Source of the DNA: a virus
Strand: one strand, 5' to 3'
DNA length: 64,000 bases
Virus record (IMG/VR): IMGVR_UViG_3300042467_002158
Coordinates: 1-64,000 of that record
The notes below the pieces were generated by a model, which saw only the letters and a list, made by a program, of their open reading frames with translations, had not been told where the DNA came from and did not search any database. The translations under genes and the position numbers were made by a program. Position 1 is the stretch's first letter; each line of letters opens with the position of its first letter. Shown piece after piece: positions 49,378 to 58,412 of this stretch.

Positions 49378-49397
49378 CATAATTTGTGATTTTTGTT

Positions 49398-49853
49398 TTA
49401 TTTTTGAATTGGTCGCTCTTTAAACCTAACCGTTGCTGGTGCAGGAATGAGTCGATTTTGTGGTTGTATTGTTACTTTAATACCTGAAGTACCGGTCATA
49501 TCTTTTTTACCAACTAATCTTGATAATACTTTTAATCCCGATTCATCAGGCACAAAAGATCCAATAATGTTTCCCTTATCATCTTTTTTTGACACTGCTT
49601 TTGCAGTGCCACTATCCCAATGAACTTGCGAAACTGTGTCAAGGTCATCAGTCATACTCCCATCTGTCCCTTTTTGGTTGATAATTTGAAATGTTAATCT
49701 AGCATTTGGAATGGCTTTTAAAACACCCTCTTCGTCTTTTTGCGCTGGTATGTCTATGGTTATTGGTATAATAGTATAAGCTTGTTGCTCACTAATAACT
49801 CTTCTTACGATACGAGCTAAATCTGATTCTGTTAATTTTATAATTCTTTTCAT
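49398..49853 (-). CDS. Leader-bearing protein, 151 aa
   Basis: Begins MKRIIKLTESDLARIVRRVI then SE-QQA, a 22-residue basic leader ending in VISE. I recall LTESDLxRIVxxVI-type starts in many proteins of large aquatic phages. The rest is beta-rich (YTIIPITIDIPAQKDEEG, ARLTFQIINQ, IKVTIQPQNRLIP). Probably a head-internal protein after cleavage. It is a single-gene unit with its own TATTTAT motif and terminator. Confidence 0.55.
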   Translation of the reverse strand: MKRIIKLTESDLARIVRRVISEQQAYTIIPITIDIPAQKDEEGVLKAIPNARLTFQIINQKGTDGSMTDDLDTVSQVHWDSGTAKAVSKKDDKGNIIGSFVPDESGLKVLSRLVGKKDMTGTSGIKVTIQPQNRLIPAPATVRFKERPIQK

Positions 49854-49865
49854 ACTTTTTATTTA

Positions 49866-49872
49866 ATAAATA
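49866..49872 (-). promoter_or_regulatory. TATTTAT motif before the 151-aa gene
   Basis: The minus strand reads AGTATATTTATTAAATAAAAAG, 12 nt before the start at 49853. Confidence 0.5.
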
Positions 49873-49884
49873 TACTTAAAAAAA

Positions 49885-49910
49885 AAAATCACCGATTTCT
49901 CGGTGATTTT
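49885..49910 (-). terminator. Intrinsic terminator after dnaK
   Basis: An 11-bp stem, AAAATCACCGA with TCGGTGATTTT around a 4-nt loop, is followed on the minus strand by a long T run. It closes the dnaK transcript. Confidence 0.85.
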
Positions 49911-49924
49911 GGTAAAAATTACTT

Positions 49925-51778
49925 TTATTTTACTTCCTCAAACTCCACATTTGTCACTTCTTCATCGGAACTTGTTTCATTTGACATGCTGTATAATTTT
50001 TGACTAATTGATTGAAATTCAGAATTGAGTTCATCTGTAAATTTTTTCACGTCATCTATATTTTTATTACTATGTGCAACCTTTAACTTATCAATTTTGG
50101 AAGTTATGTTTTGTTTCTCATCTTCAGTAATTTTATCTTCCAAATCTGTTAAAGATTTTTCAACTTGGAAAATTAATGAATCCGCAGAATTTAATGTGTC
50201 AGCATCTTCTTTTAATTTTTTGTCGGCTTCAGCGTTCATTTCGGCTTCTTCTTTCATTCTTTGAATTTCTTCTTTTGATAAACCTGATGACGATTCGATT
50301 CTGATTGATTGTTGTTTGTTTGTTGCCTTATCTACGGCCGAAACATTAATAATACCATTAGCATCAATATCAAAAATAACCTCAATCTGTGGAGTTCCCC
50401 TTCTTGCCGGTGGAATACCATCCAAGTTAAACTTTCCAATTGTTTTATTATCCTTCGCCATTGATCTTTCACCCTGAAGAACATGAATTTCAACTGTAGG
50501 TTGATTGTCGGATGCGGTTGAAAATACTTCAGATTTTTTTGTTGGGATTGTTGTATTTGCACTAATTAGTTTGGTGAATACTCCCCCCATAGTTTCAATA
50601 CCTAAAGAAAGTGGTGTAACATCTAATAATAATACATCAGTAACATCACCACCCAAAACACCACCTTGAATTGCAGCACCTAAAGCAACTACTTCATCAG
50701 GATTCACCCCTTTTGACGGATCTTTACCGAAGAATTTTTTAACGGCCTCTTGAATGGCGGGAATTCGTGTTGATCCACCCACCAAAATAATCTCATCAAT
50801 ATCACTTGGTTTTAAACCAGCATTTTTTAAAGCAGATTCACACGGTTTAATTGTTCTTTTTACCAAGTCTTCTGTTAGTTGATCGAATTTTGATTTTGTA
50901 ATTGTCACAACAAGGTGTTTAGGACCTGATGAGTCTGCCGATAAATATGGAAGATTAACCTCTGTTTGTGGAGATGAAGATAATTCGATTTTGGCCTTTT
51001 CACCGGCTTCTTTAAGTCTTTGAAGAGCCATTGGATCTTTTGTTGCGTCAATTCCTGTATTTTGTTTAAATTCAGACGCTAAAAAATCAATAATCACTTG
51101 ATCGAAGTCATCACCACCTAAATGAGTATCACCATCTGTAGATAATACTTCAAATACACCATCACCAAGTTCCAATACAGATACGTCATGTGTTCCACCA
51201 CCGCAGTCAAATACCACAATTTTCATGTCTCTTGACATTTTATCCAAACCATACGCCAAAGCCGCTGCCGTTGGTTCATTAATAATTCTTTTAACATTTA
51301 GACCTGCAATTTCACCGGCCTCTTTTGTCGCTTGTCTTTGTGCGTCGTTAAAGTAAGCAGGAACCGTAATTACAGCATCAGTAACCTTTTCACCCAAGTA
51401 GTCTTCGGCGGTTTGTTTCATTTTTTGAAGAATTGCCGCTGAAATTTCTTGTGGAGAAAAACTTCTATCATCAATTTTAACTTTTGGTGTTTGATTTTCA
51501 TTTATAATTTCATAAGGAACTTTTGATATTTCACTTTTAGTTTCCTCAAACTTACTACCCATAAATCTTTTAATTGAGTAGATCGTTTTATTTGGATTTG
51601 TTACGGCCTGACGTTTTGCAGGATCTCCAATCTTTCTTTCCCCATCTTTAATAAATCCAACAACAGATGGTGTTGTCCTTTTACCTTCGCTGTTTGTGAT
51701 TACCACAGGTTCGCGACCTTCCATTACTGCCACGCAAGAATTAGTAGTTCCTAAATCTATCCCAATAATTTTTCCCAT
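49925..51778 (-). CDS. dnaK: Hsp70 chaperone DnaK
   Basis: A 617-residue full-length DnaK. ATPase landmarks are [19 protein letters not shown] at the start, [11 protein letters not shown], the phosphate loop [12 protein letters not shown] (most DnaK have DLGGGTFD) and [10 protein letters not shown]; the substrate-binding domain has [20 protein letters not shown]. It ends in an acidic tail ([12 protein letters not shown]). The start is the ATG at 51778 because the family's MGKIIGID begins there; an upstream in-frame ATG at 51829 would add 17 unrelated residues. No DnaJ or GrpE is in the window, so it may use host cochaperones. A TATTTAT motif lies about 73 nt upstream. Confidence 0.95.
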   Translation of the reverse strand: MGKIIGIDLGTTNSCVAVMEGREPVVITNSEGKRTTPSVVGFIKDGERKIGDPAKRQAVTNPNKTIYSIKRFMGSKFEETKSEISKVPYEIINENQTPKVKIDDRSFSPQEISAAILQKMKQTAEDYLGEKVTDAVITVPAYFNDAQRQATKEAGEIAGLNVKRIINEPTAAALAYGLDKMSRDMKIVVFDCGGGTHDVSVLELGDGVFEVLSTDGDTHLGGDDFDQVIIDFLASEFKQNTGIDATKDPMALQRLKEAGEKAKIELSSSPQTEVNLPYLSADSSGPKHLVVTITKSKFDQLTEDLVKRTIKPCESALKNAGLKPSDIDEIILVGGSTRIPAIQEAVKKFFGKDPSKGVNPDEVVALGAAIQGGVLGGDVTDVLLLDVTPLSLGIETMGGVFTKLISANTTIPTKKSEVFSTASDNQPTVEIHVLQGERSMAKDNKTIGKFNLDGIPPARRGTPQIEVIFDIDANGIINVSAVDKATNKQQSIRIESSSGLSKEEIQRMKEEAEMNAEADKKLKEDADTLNSADSLIFQVEKSLTDLEDKITEDEKQNITSKIDKLKVAHSNKNIDDVKKFTDELNSEFQSISQKLYSMSNETSSDEEVTNVEFEEVK

Positions 51779-51851
51779 TTTTTTAATACATTTTGTTTTT
51801 AAGTTTATTTTTTCGCCATTGAACACCAATAGTGTGCCATTTTTAGAAAAA

Positions 51852-51858
51852 ATAAATA
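51852..51858 (-). promoter_or_regulatory. TATTTAT motif upstream of dnaK
   Basis: The minus strand reads CAGTATATTTATTTTTTC, 73 nt before the dnaK start, the longest distance in the set; the leader would be unusually long. Confidence 0.35.
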
Positions 51859-51861
51859 TAC

Positions 51862-51874
51862 TGACAATTTGTCA
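51862..51874. promoter_or_regulatory. Inverted repeat in the dnaK-clpC divergent region
   Basis: TGACAATTTGTCA is a near-perfect palindrome (TGACA, 3-nt centre, TGTCA), 35 nt before the clpC-like start and close to the dnaK-side motif. A second imperfect copy of the half-site, CTGACAAGTGTTCAG, follows near 51891. It could be an operator for coordinated control of both chaperone genes. Confidence 0.35.
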
Positions 51875-51908
51875 TATAACAAATAAAAAACCTGACAAGT
51901 GTTCAGTT

Positions 51909-53996
51909 ATGGACTTTATAAAAAGTTATTTCTATAATTTGAAAAAAAAAGTTATGTTAGAATTTATGGATGAAGGAAACGACAAATCAAAAAAGAAACC
52001 CGACAGCACAACACCTGTTTTGGATAATTTCAGTAAAGATTTAAATAAGTTAGCACAAGACGGGAAACTTGATCCTGTAATTGGAAGAAAGAAGGAAATA
52101 TTGAGAATTGCTCAGATTCTTTCTCGTAGGAAAAAAAATAACCCGATTATTATTGGAGAACCAGGAGCGGGTAAAACTGCGATCGTTGAGGGTCTTGCGA
52201 TGATGATTCACGATGGAGAATGTCCAAAAAACCTTATGGATAAAAGAATCGTATCTTTAGATATGAATTCTTTGGTTGCAGGAACAAAATACCGTGGTCA
52301 GTTTGAAGAAAGAATGAAAGTTATTATTGAGGAATTACAAAACTCACCAAATATTATTTTATTTATTGATGAAATTCACACAATAGTTGGAGCAGGGAAT
52401 AGTTCAGGATCGTTAGACGCTTCAAACATATTTAAACCGGCACTATCAAGAGGTGAAATCCAATGTATTGGAGCAACAACCTTAGACGAATATCGAACAA
52501 ACTTTGAAAAAGATGGAGCATTAGAAAGAAGGTTTCAAAAAGTCATCGTAGATCCTGCAACAAAAGAAGAAACGTTGGAGATTTTAAAGTTGAGTAAATT
52601 AAAATATGAGGATCACCATAAAGTTTCATACGACGATGAGACATTAAAAATATTTGTTGAGTTAGCAGACCGATATATCACAGATCGTGAGTTTCCTGAT
52701 AAGGCCTTTGATATTTTAGATGAAGTTGGAGCAAGAATGCAAATTGACATTAAATTACCAAAGGAAATTGAAGATTTGAAAGAACAAGCAAACCAAATCA
52801 AACAAGAAAAATTTAATGTAATTAAAAAACAAAACTACGAACAAGCGGCCGAATTACGAGATCGTGAAAGAAGTGTGTTGTCCAAATTAGAAGAAGAAAA
52901 AAAGAAATTTGAGGAACACTTAAGAAGTAGTAAAAGAAATATCCCTGAAGAATTGATTTATGAAGTCGTGTCAAATATGACTAAAATTCCAATCTCAAAT
53001 ATCAACGTCGATGAAAGAAATAGTTTGATTAGTTTGAATTCAAATTTGAATTCCAAAGTTATCGGTCAAGAAGAGGCGGTCAATAAAATTTCAAAGGCAA
53101 TCAGAAGAAATCGTATGGGGATCAAAGATCCAAATAAACCAATCGGATCATTTATTTTTCTTGGTTCCACCGGAGTTGGAAAAACTTATTTGGCAAAACA
53201 ATTGGCAAAAGAAATCTTTGGAAGTCCTGATAATATGATTAGAGTTGATATGAGTGAATATCAAGAAAAACATACAATATCTCGTCTTATTGGATCTCCT
53301 CCGGGATATGTTGGACATGATGAGGGTGGTCAATTGACAGAACAAGTTAAAAACAAACCATATTCGGTGGTATTATTTGATGAGATCGAAAAGGCACACA
53401 AAGACATATTTTCAACTCTTCTTCAATTATTGGATGATGGTCACATTACAGATTCTTTGGGTCGTAAAATCAACTTCAAAAATTGTTTGATTATTATGAC
53501 TTCTAACATTGGGGTTAAAAAACTTCAAGACTTCGGAACAGGTGTCGGGTTTAAAACCACAAAAAGTGATGTTGTTCTAGAAGAAGAAAAACAAGAAGTA
53601 TTAAAGAAAGAATTAAAGAAGTTTTTTGCTCCTGAATTTTTGAATAGAATTGATGATGTAATTATATTTAATAGTTTAGAAAAAAGTCATATTGATCAGA
53701 TCACAAAACTTGAGGTTGATAAATTGTTAAGTAGAGTTCTAGAAAAACATTATATCTTTTCATATAACCAAGATTTAATTGACTTTATATCAAAGGTCGG
53801 ATTTGATGAAACATTTGGGGCAAGACCTATAAAACGAGCGATTCAAGACAAAATTGAAGATTTGATTTCAGAAAAAATATTGATGTCTGAAATTGAGGAG
53901 AACGAGGAATATATGTTGGTTGTTGAAAACGACGAAATTATTGTGACAAATAAAGAAGAAAAACCAAAAAGAAGGGGAAGAAAAAAAACTGAATAA
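51909..53996 (+). CDS. ClpC-like AAA+ unfoldase lacking the N domain
   Basis: A 695-residue Hsp100 protein. AAA module 1 has GEPGAGKT (83-90), [13 protein letters not shown] and arginine-finger region GALERRF; a UVR-type segment (about 290-335, [20 protein letters not shown]) marks it as ClpC-type; module 2 has GSTGVGKT (about 420-427), [15 protein letters not shown] and [13 protein letters not shown] tripeptide near residues 546-548 is in the place of the ClpP-docking loop, so it could drive host ClpP. The family's N-terminal repeat domain is absent; about 38 charged residues replace it. The start is ATG 51909, since earlier in-frame codons overlap dnaK antisense and have no Clp similarity. 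Confidence 0.92.
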   Translation: MDFIKSYFYNLKKKVMLEFMDEGNDKSKKKPDSTTPVLDNFSKDLNKLAQDGKLDPVIGRKKEILRIAQILSRRKKNNPIIIGEPGAGKTAIVEGLAMMIHDGECPKNLMDKRIVSLDMNSLVAGTKYRGQFEERMKVIIEELQNSPNIILFIDEIHTIVGAGNSSGSLDASNIFKPALSRGEIQCIGATTLDEYRTNFEKDGALERRFQKVIVDPATKEETLEILKLSKLKYEDHHKVSYDDETLKIFVELADRYITDREFPDKAFDILDEVGARMQIDIKLPKEIEDLKEQANQIKQEKFNVIKKQNYEQAAELRDRERSVLSKLEEEKKKFEEHLRSSKRNIPEELIYEVVSNMTKIPISNINVDERNSLISLNSNLNSKVIGQEEAVNKISKAIRRNRMGIKDPNKPIGSFIFLGSTGVGKTYLAKQLAKEIFGSPDNMIRVDMSEYQEKHTISRLIGSPPGYVGHDEGGQLTEQVKNKPYSVVLFDEIEKAHKDIFSTLLQLLDDGHITDSLGRKINFKNCLIIMTSNIGVKKLQDFGTGVGFKTTKSDVVLEEEKQEVLKKELKKFFAPEFLNRIDDVIIFNSLEKSHIDQITKLEVDKLLSRVLEKHYIFSYNQDLIDFISKVGFDETFGARPIKRAIQDKIEDLISEKILMSEIEENEEYMLVVENDEIIVTNKEEKPKRRGRKKTE

Positions 53997-54034
53997 AAAT
54001 ATTGATTTAGTTTTTTTATTAGAGAAATTAATTT

Positions 54035-54042
54035 TACATTTG
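54035..54042 (+). promoter_or_regulatory. Possible host-type -7 element (TACATTTG)
   Basis: TACATTTG fits TAnnTTTG and lies 17 nt before the ATG at 54060. I find no TTG at 19-20 nt upstream, so the -33 element is weak or absent. Confidence 0.45.
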
Positions 54043-54059
54043 TAGTATAAATCTAACAA

Positions 54060-54572
54060 ATGAAAACAATATCAATTTTTATCTTCTTTATTTTCTTTAA
54101 CAGTTTTGGTCAGACCGTAAATGATCTAATCATTAAAAAAGTTAACCAATACCGAAAAGAATATGGTCTTACACCATTAAAGTATTCCCCTGAAGCAAAG
54201 TTGGCAAATACACAAATGCTTACTTACATGGTTGAGACATCGACGATGCCTTTCGATCACTCACAAAGGTTACAATCGTCCTTTGGTCAAACTTTTGATA
54301 ATTTTATAGATCGAATTACCTACCTATACGGTTATAACTATAATTACATTGGTGAAAATTTATGCACATTCGATGATAAAAAAACAGATGAAGAAAGAGC
54401 TAATCGAGTTTTAGAAATATGGAAAAATTCTCCATCACATAACGCGCTTTTACTTGATACAAAATACGATGGTGTTTGTGTTGGGTCTAAAGTATCAAAC
54501 ACAATTTATTATGGGGATGTGTTCTATCAAAATAATCCCACCTTTTACTGTGTTTTGACAATGTATAAATAA
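54060..54572 (+). CDS. Secreted CAP/SCP-domain protein
   Basis: A 170-residue protein with a signal peptide (MKTISIFIFFIFFNSFG, probable cleavage before QTV) and a CAP domain like bacterial YkwD: VNQYRKEYGLTPLKYSPEAK, MPFDHSQRL with the active-site-like His, IGENL and VLEIWKNSPSHNALLLD. Such proteins are extracellular in bacteria; function in phages is not known to me. A phage gene with a Sec signal suggests export from the infected cell, perhaps to alter the surface. It stands alone between a -7 element and a terminator. Confidence 0.85.
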   Translation: MKTISIFIFFIFFNSFGQTVNDLIIKKVNQYRKEYGLTPLKYSPEAKLANTQMLTYMVETSTMPFDHSQRLQSSFGQTFDNFIDRITYLYGYNYNYIGENLCTFDDKKTDEERANRVLEIWKNSPSHNALLLDTKYDGVCVGSKVSNTIYYGDVFYQNNPTFYCVLTMYK

Positions 54573-54576
54573 AAAG

Positions 54577-54606
54577 AAACCCCACCTTAAAGGATGGGGT
54601 TTTTTG
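54577..54606. terminator. Terminator between converging genes
   Basis: AAACCCCACC pairs with GGATGGGGTTT (one mismatch) around a short A-rich loop, with T runs on both sides. It serves the CAP gene and probably the converging gene at 54612. Confidence 0.8.
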
Positions 54607-54611
54607 TTTTT

Positions 54612-55115
54612 TTATTTTTGAGTAGGTTTATTAAAACCTTGAAAATTATTTAGGACTTTAAATATAGCACCAGTGACGTTATTTTGCCAATCAGTTTGAT
54701 TTCCTTTTGGAACCCCATTAGCTGCCAATTTATCTGATAAAAACGTATTTACACTAGGTTTAAACGACTTATAAATTTTCTTTTCAAATTCGGGCCAACC
54801 AGCGGGATATAAATTACCAATAGTGTATTTATCACTAACCTCACCAATCGACTGATTACTCATATTGAATGAATATAATAAAGAATTAATTTCACTAGGG
54901 TCATTTTGAGATGTAATTGTAACATTTGGAACTTTAGAATTATTAGCTCCATTATACGTGTTTATTGCAGTATTCGCAGCCGAAACTATATTGTTCATTA
55001 AACCTGAAAGTTTTGCAGCCACATCATCCTCCGTCAAATATTCTTTTCTAATTGCATTTTTGTGCATTCCCAAAATTCGTTGTTTTTCTGATTCTGATAT
55101 TAAAAATTTTTTCAT
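54612..55115 (-). CDS. Leader-bearing protein, 167 aa
   Basis: Starts MKKFLISESEKQRILGMHKN, AIRKEYLTE, a 29-residue leader ending in YLTE before DDVAAKL. The mature part is Asn/Ser-rich and mixed (NNIVSAANTAINTYNGANNS, then WPEFEKKIYKSFKPSVNTFL). The sequence is of the same general kind as the 165-residue protein at 55676, both having a leader, then an NxIxxxxN helix and a KxPxxT stretch. Function unknown; a packaged head protein is inferred from the leader. Confidence 0.5.
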   Translation of the reverse strand: MKKFLISESEKQRILGMHKNAIRKEYLTEDDVAAKLSGLMNNIVSAANTAINTYNGANNSKVPNVTITSQNDPSEINSLLYSFNMSNQSIGEVSDKYTIGNLYPAGWPEFEKKIYKSFKPSVNTFLSDKLAANGVPKGNQTDWQNNVTGAIFKVLNNFQGFNKPTQK

Positions 55116-55184
55116 ATGTTTTTTATTTAATTATATAATACACAAAAAAAAAGAAAAAGTTTTTTTTTTATTCAAACTTTTATA

Positions 55185-55192
55185 TATCTTTG
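55185..55192 (+). promoter_or_regulatory. Possible host-type -7 element (TATCTTTG)
   Basis: TATCTTTG matches TAnnTTTG 28 nt before the ATG at 55221; the -33 position is a T run rather than TTG. Confidence 0.45.
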
Positions 55193-55220
55193 TAGTAATA
55201 ACATCAAAAAAACAATATCT

Positions 55221-55643
55221 ATGAAAACTTACCTTTTATTAATTCTTTTATCATTTTCTTTTTTTTCTTTCTCTCAAAAGTTAATTGTTGAGTTATATGA
55301 AAAACAGGACTTTGTTTCTTATAGAAACACCACGGTTGATTCTGTGTTAATGAATCCCGATTATATATTTGAAATTGACAACTCTAAAACAAAATATGTT
55401 TTTGACTTAAATGAAAAAACCTCTTCATTTTATAGAGAAGACGAGATCGTAAGTGTGTTACCTATATCATTTGAAAAGATTTCTGAAGATCTCTTACAAG
55501 TTCAGATTTTACAAGAAGGTCTTAATTATGGTCTATTGATAAACATGGACCCAACCAATGAAAGTGTTACTTGGTATTGTTTTTTTGAATTCTCAACAAC
55601 AATTATGAAAGCAAACAGATTTAAAATTTTTAAATCTTGTTAA
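55221..55643 (+). CDS. Secreted protein of unknown function, 140 aa
   Basis: An N-terminal signal peptide (MKTYLLLILLSFSFFSFS, cleavage likely before QK) is followed by a small beta-rich domain (KLIVELYEKQDFVSYRNTTV, IFEIDNSKTKYVFDLNEKTS, LINMDPTNESVTWYCFFEFS). No lipobox Cys follows the signal, so it is probably soluble in the periplasm or secreted. No family recognised. Like the CAP gene it appears as a single gene with a host-like -7 box and its own terminator. Confidence 0.65.
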   Translation: MKTYLLLILLSFSFFSFSQKLIVELYEKQDFVSYRNTTVDSVLMNPDYIFEIDNSKTKYVFDLNEKTSSFYREDEIVSVLPISFEKISEDLLQVQILQEGLNYGLLINMDPTNESVTWYCFFEFSTTIMKANRFKIFKSC

Positions 55644-55648
55644 ACCTT

Positions 55649-55686
55649 AAACCCTGATCTGTTTTGGATTGGGGTTTATTTTTTTT
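55649..55686 (+). terminator. Intrinsic terminator after the secreted protein gene
   Basis: AAACCC pairs with GGGTTT, with additional ATC/GAT pairing inside, followed by ATTTTTTTT. It overlaps the end of the converging gene at 55676. Confidence 0.7.
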
Positions 55687-56173
55687 GTGTGAAATTAAGT
55701 TTAGTTGTGTCTATACCACTTCTAACCGCAGTCTTCAAATATGATTTAACAGTATTATCAATATTTTGAATTCCATCTATTTGACTTTGTAATCCAGTGC
55801 TAAATAACATCAATTTATCTAACACACCAATATCTGTTCCATATTCATCTTTAGTTCCTGTTGAAAATGGTGCGGTTACCGCAACTCCAAAATCTTTTAA
55901 AGACGTAAGTTGTAGTTTGCCGTCAGCATAAATACCAATTTTTCCTTTATAGTCATCAGTTTTTTCATATTTTGCTGTATAAGTTGGTATTTTGGCGTCT
56001 CCTTTTTTATATGCGGCCATAACTCTATTAAACTCATTCACAAACAAAGGTGCTATGTTGTTTGCGATAGTTTGTTCAGTCAAAAATGATCTATTATTTT
56101 CCACTAATCTTCTGTTTTCCAACATCAAGTTTGCTTCTTGGATGTGTCTAATTTTACTAAAACTTCTATTCAT
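55676..56173 (-). CDS. Leader-bearing protein, 165 aa
   Basis: The N-terminal 33 residues (MNRSFSKIRHIQEANLMLEN, RRLVENNRSFLTE) end in FLTE before QTIANNI, a likely prohead-protease site. The remainder is helical then beta (FVNEFNRVMAAYKKGDAKIP, YKGKIGIYADGKLQLTSLKD). It resembles the 167-residue protein at 54612 in layout, suggesting an old duplication. Probably a head-internal protein. A TATTTAT motif lies 14 nt before its start. Confidence 0.5.
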   Translation of the reverse strand: MNRSFSKIRHIQEANLMLENRRLVENNRSFLTEQTIANNIAPLFVNEFNRVMAAYKKGDAKIPTYTAKYEKTDDYKGKIGIYADGKLQLTSLKDFGVAVTAPFSTGTKDEYGTDIGVLDKLMLFSTGLQSQIDGIQNIDNTVKSYLKTAVRSGIDTTKLNFTQKK

Positions 56174-56187
56174 AACTAATTTATTTG

Positions 56188-56194
56188 ATAAATA
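56188..56194 (-). promoter_or_regulatory. TATTTAT motif before the 165-aa gene
   Basis: The minus strand reads AAGTATTTATCAAATAAATT, 14 nt before the start at 56173. It lies just before the plus-strand promoter of the peptidase gene. Confidence 0.5.
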
Positions 56195-56195
56195 C

Positions 56196-56227
56196 TTTGT
56201 TAAGTTGAAAAATTTTATTTATTTTTG
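56196..56227 (+). promoter_or_regulatory. Host-type promoter TTTG-N20-TATTTTTG, near-leaderless
   Basis: TTTG at 56196-56199 and TATTTTTG at 56220-56227 are 20 nt apart. The -7 box ends 5 nt before the ATG at 56233, so the mRNA would start at or beside the start codon. Confidence 0.7.
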
Positions 56228-56232
56228 TATAA

Positions 56233-57267
56233 ATGAATATGAACACAACAAAACTCAAAGAACTATTATCGGTTCCAACCAAAACTTATCAAGAAGATAA
56301 GATGGTAGATTATATATTAAATGAACTTTCACACATAGAAGGTATTGAAATTGCATGTGATGGTCATAAAAACATCTACGTAACAAAAGGAATATTAGAT
56401 GAAAGTGAATTTTATCCCATGTTTATTTCACACACCGACACGGTTCATAATCTTGTTGATGAGATTATCGTTGAAGAAGAATATCTTGTTAGACCATACA
56501 CATTTGGAAAAGATTTTGGATCCGATCAAGTTTTATGTTTAAAGGCATACACAAAAGAAAATAAACCAACAGGTATTGGTGGTGACGATAAGTGTGGAAT
56601 TTTTATTTGTTTAGAATTACTTAAACAATTAGATAAAGTAAAAGTTGCATTTTTTGTCTCCGAAGAAACAGGTTGTCATGGGTCAAGAAACTTAGATAAG
56701 GACTTTTTAAAAGATGTTGGATATTGCACCCAATATGATGCCCCTGGTGATCACTTGATTTCTTATAGTTGTTCAGGAACGGTATTATTTGATAAGAATG
56801 GTGAGTTTTTTCCATTGGCGTTACAAGCAATCTCAGAAGGATTCGAAAATGAAATGATGGTCCAATCCCACCCTTACACCGATATTATGATGGTTAAACA
56901 ATATGGTGATTTTTCTTGTATCAATATGTCATGTGGTTATTATAACATGCATACGTCAAATGAGTTTGTTTGTATTTCTGATGTAGAAAGAGCAATTGTT
57001 GCAGGAAAAAACATGGTTGATAAATTGGGTTTAAAAAAATATGAGTTCAAAGAAGAAATTAAACCCCAACCAAGCATTTTTGATTTTCAAGATGATAAAC
57101 CTTTTTATGATGAAGTTCATCAATTATCCACAGTTGATGTAATAGAAGAAAAGAATGGTATAATAATTTCAGATCTATACGACGAAAACCAACTTTATAT
57201 TGACAATGAAGATGGTTATAAATTATATGAGATTTTAAAAAACCGTTACTCTTTAGACGAATATTAA
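56233..57267 (+). CDS. M20/M28-type zinc metallopeptidase
   Basis: A 344-residue di-zinc aminopeptidase-like enzyme, similar to peptidase T. Metal and catalytic landmarks are MFISHTDTVHN (H67, D69), GIGGDDKCG (D118/D119 region), FFVSEETGCHG (E144, E145) and, near the C-terminal half, a YYNMHTSNE segment with the last His. It would hydrolyse peptides or remove a blocking group from an amino acid. Its target in infection is unknown; one idea is recycling peptides from degraded host protein, together with the Clp unfoldase. Its stop overlaps the converging gene at 57264. Confidence 0.82.
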   Translation: MNMNTTKLKELLSVPTKTYQEDKMVDYILNELSHIEGIEIACDGHKNIYVTKGILDESEFYPMFISHTDTVHNLVDEIIVEEEYLVRPYTFGKDFGSDQVLCLKAYTKENKPTGIGGDDKCGIFICLELLKQLDKVKVAFFVSEETGCHGSRNLDKDFLKDVGYCTQYDAPGDHLISYSCSGTVLFDKNGEFFPLALQAISEGFENEMMVQSHPYTDIMMVKQYGDFSCINMSCGYYNMHTSNEFVCISDVERAIVAGKNMVDKLGLKKYEFKEEIKPQPSIFDFQDDKPFYDEVHQLSTVDVIEEKNGIIISDLYDENQLYIDNEDGYKLYEILKNRYSLDEY

Positions 57268-58397
57268 CTAATTCTATACTCAGTCGGGTTAAATAAACCT
57301 GGCTGAGTTGCCATTGCAATCACACTATCAACATCAGAAACACCCATTTTAGAGTTCCAATTTTGTCGTGAGGTCCCAACTCTAAATGTCACTTTAAGGG
57401 TTTCAGGGTCAACTTTCTCAACTTTAAGGTAATGTTTTTTATCAGGTAATTGTTTGAATACAAATAATTTCAATTCTCCAAGTTTTCTCATTATCTCAAT
57501 ATAATCTGAGTTAATTTCTTCGTGAGCCTTTTCAATATACTCATCCATCAGATCCTCAAGTTTCTCACAAGTCTCACTTTCAAAAATTTCATTATCCCAA
57601 ACACTATATTCAATTTCATAATACTCAGGTGGATGATTATTAAAACCCCTTTCGATTGTGCTAAATAATAGATCCAATACATTCTCATCAAAGTCCCCTT
57701 TATCTATATACAACTGAACAAGATTACCCCAACTTATAAAGTAAGTTTTAAAACAATTTGTAAGTCTACTACTACCCCAATTTTCAATACCAAATTGTTT
57801 TAGACCATCACAATAAGTATTTTCTATCAATTCTTGAGCTCCACTAGAAACTGCACTATCTTTTCCTCTACAAACTATTTCATCAATTTTATCACCAAGA
57901 CCAGGAAAAAACTTATCCAATATCGTTGGTAGTTTACCTTCACCATCATATCTTATACCACGATTATTTGTTTTTACAAAATATTTACTTGTAGATGGGT
58001 CTAAAAACTCGGCAAGTTGTTTTAGTTTTAACATTGCAGAATCACAAAAATAATTTAATTGATATCCTTCATCCCAATCATCGTACGCCCTATCTTGACA
58101 CTCACTATAAAAGTCCCAATTTCCGTAATACATTCTATCGTAATTTCCAGCGTCCCACTCACCATCAGTACCTTCTTTATATGTTTCTTGAAAGAAAAAC
58201 TTTAAAAATTCTTCTAAATCATTAAAATGAAACAATAGACCATGGGGAGTTACTTCAATAATATCACTGAAATCTTTACCTTCAGAATTGTAAAAAACAA
58301 CATCATTATGGTCTAACTTTCTTTTATTTAAAAGTAGAATTTTTCTGAAATCTTCAAGTTCATCAATATCTTCTTCTATTAATAGTCTTTTTCTCAT
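57264..58397 (-). CDS. Hypothetical acidic protein, 377 aa
   Basis: Not recognised. Strongly acidic and aromatic-rich (DGEWDAGNYDRMYYGNWDFY, DRAYDDWDEGYQLNYF), with a hydrophobic start MRKRLLIEED that could be a short leader ending in LIE. The C-terminus (KVTFRVGTSRQNWNSKMGVS) looks like a small beta domain. It has a TATTTAT motif 6 nt upstream and is convergent with the peptidase. Acidic surface proteins of this kind are sometimes DNA mimics, but nothing here proves that. Confidence 0.5.
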   Translation of the reverse strand: MRKRLLIEEDIDELEDFRKILLLNKRKLDHNDVVFYNSEGKDFSDIIEVTPHGLLFHFNDLEEFLKFFFQETYKEGTDGEWDAGNYDRMYYGNWDFYSECQDRAYDDWDEGYQLNYFCDSAMLKLKQLAEFLDPSTSKYFVKTNNRGIRYDGEGKLPTILDKFFPGLGDKIDEIVCRGKDSAVSSGAQELIENTYCDGLKQFGIENWGSSRLTNCFKTYFISWGNLVQLYIDKGDFDENVLDLLFSTIERGFNNHPPEYYEIEYSVWDNEIFESETCEKLEDLMDEYIEKAHEEINSDYIEIMRKLGELKLFVFKQLPDKKHYLKVEKVDPETLKVTFRVGTSRQNWNSKMGVSDVDSVIAMATQPGLFNPTEYRIS

Positions 58398-58403
58398 GTA
58401 TTT

Positions 58404-58410
58404 ATAAATA
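58404..58410 (-). promoter_or_regulatory. TATTTAT motif before the 377-aa gene
   Basis: The minus strand reads CAATATATTTATAAATACATG, 6 nt before the start at 58397, and it is back-to-back with the tmRNA promoter. Confidence 0.45.
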
Positions 58411-58412
58411 TA

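Noticed and set aside
51779-51829. Upstream start giving DnaK 17 extra residues
   Set aside because: The DnaK family begins at [10 protein letters not shown]; the extra codons are not similar to any Hsp70 start.
51696-51908. 71-residue N-terminal extension of the Clp gene
   Set aside because: It is antisense to the start of dnaK, shows no Clp N-domain pattern, and precedes the likely control region; ATG 51909 is preferred.
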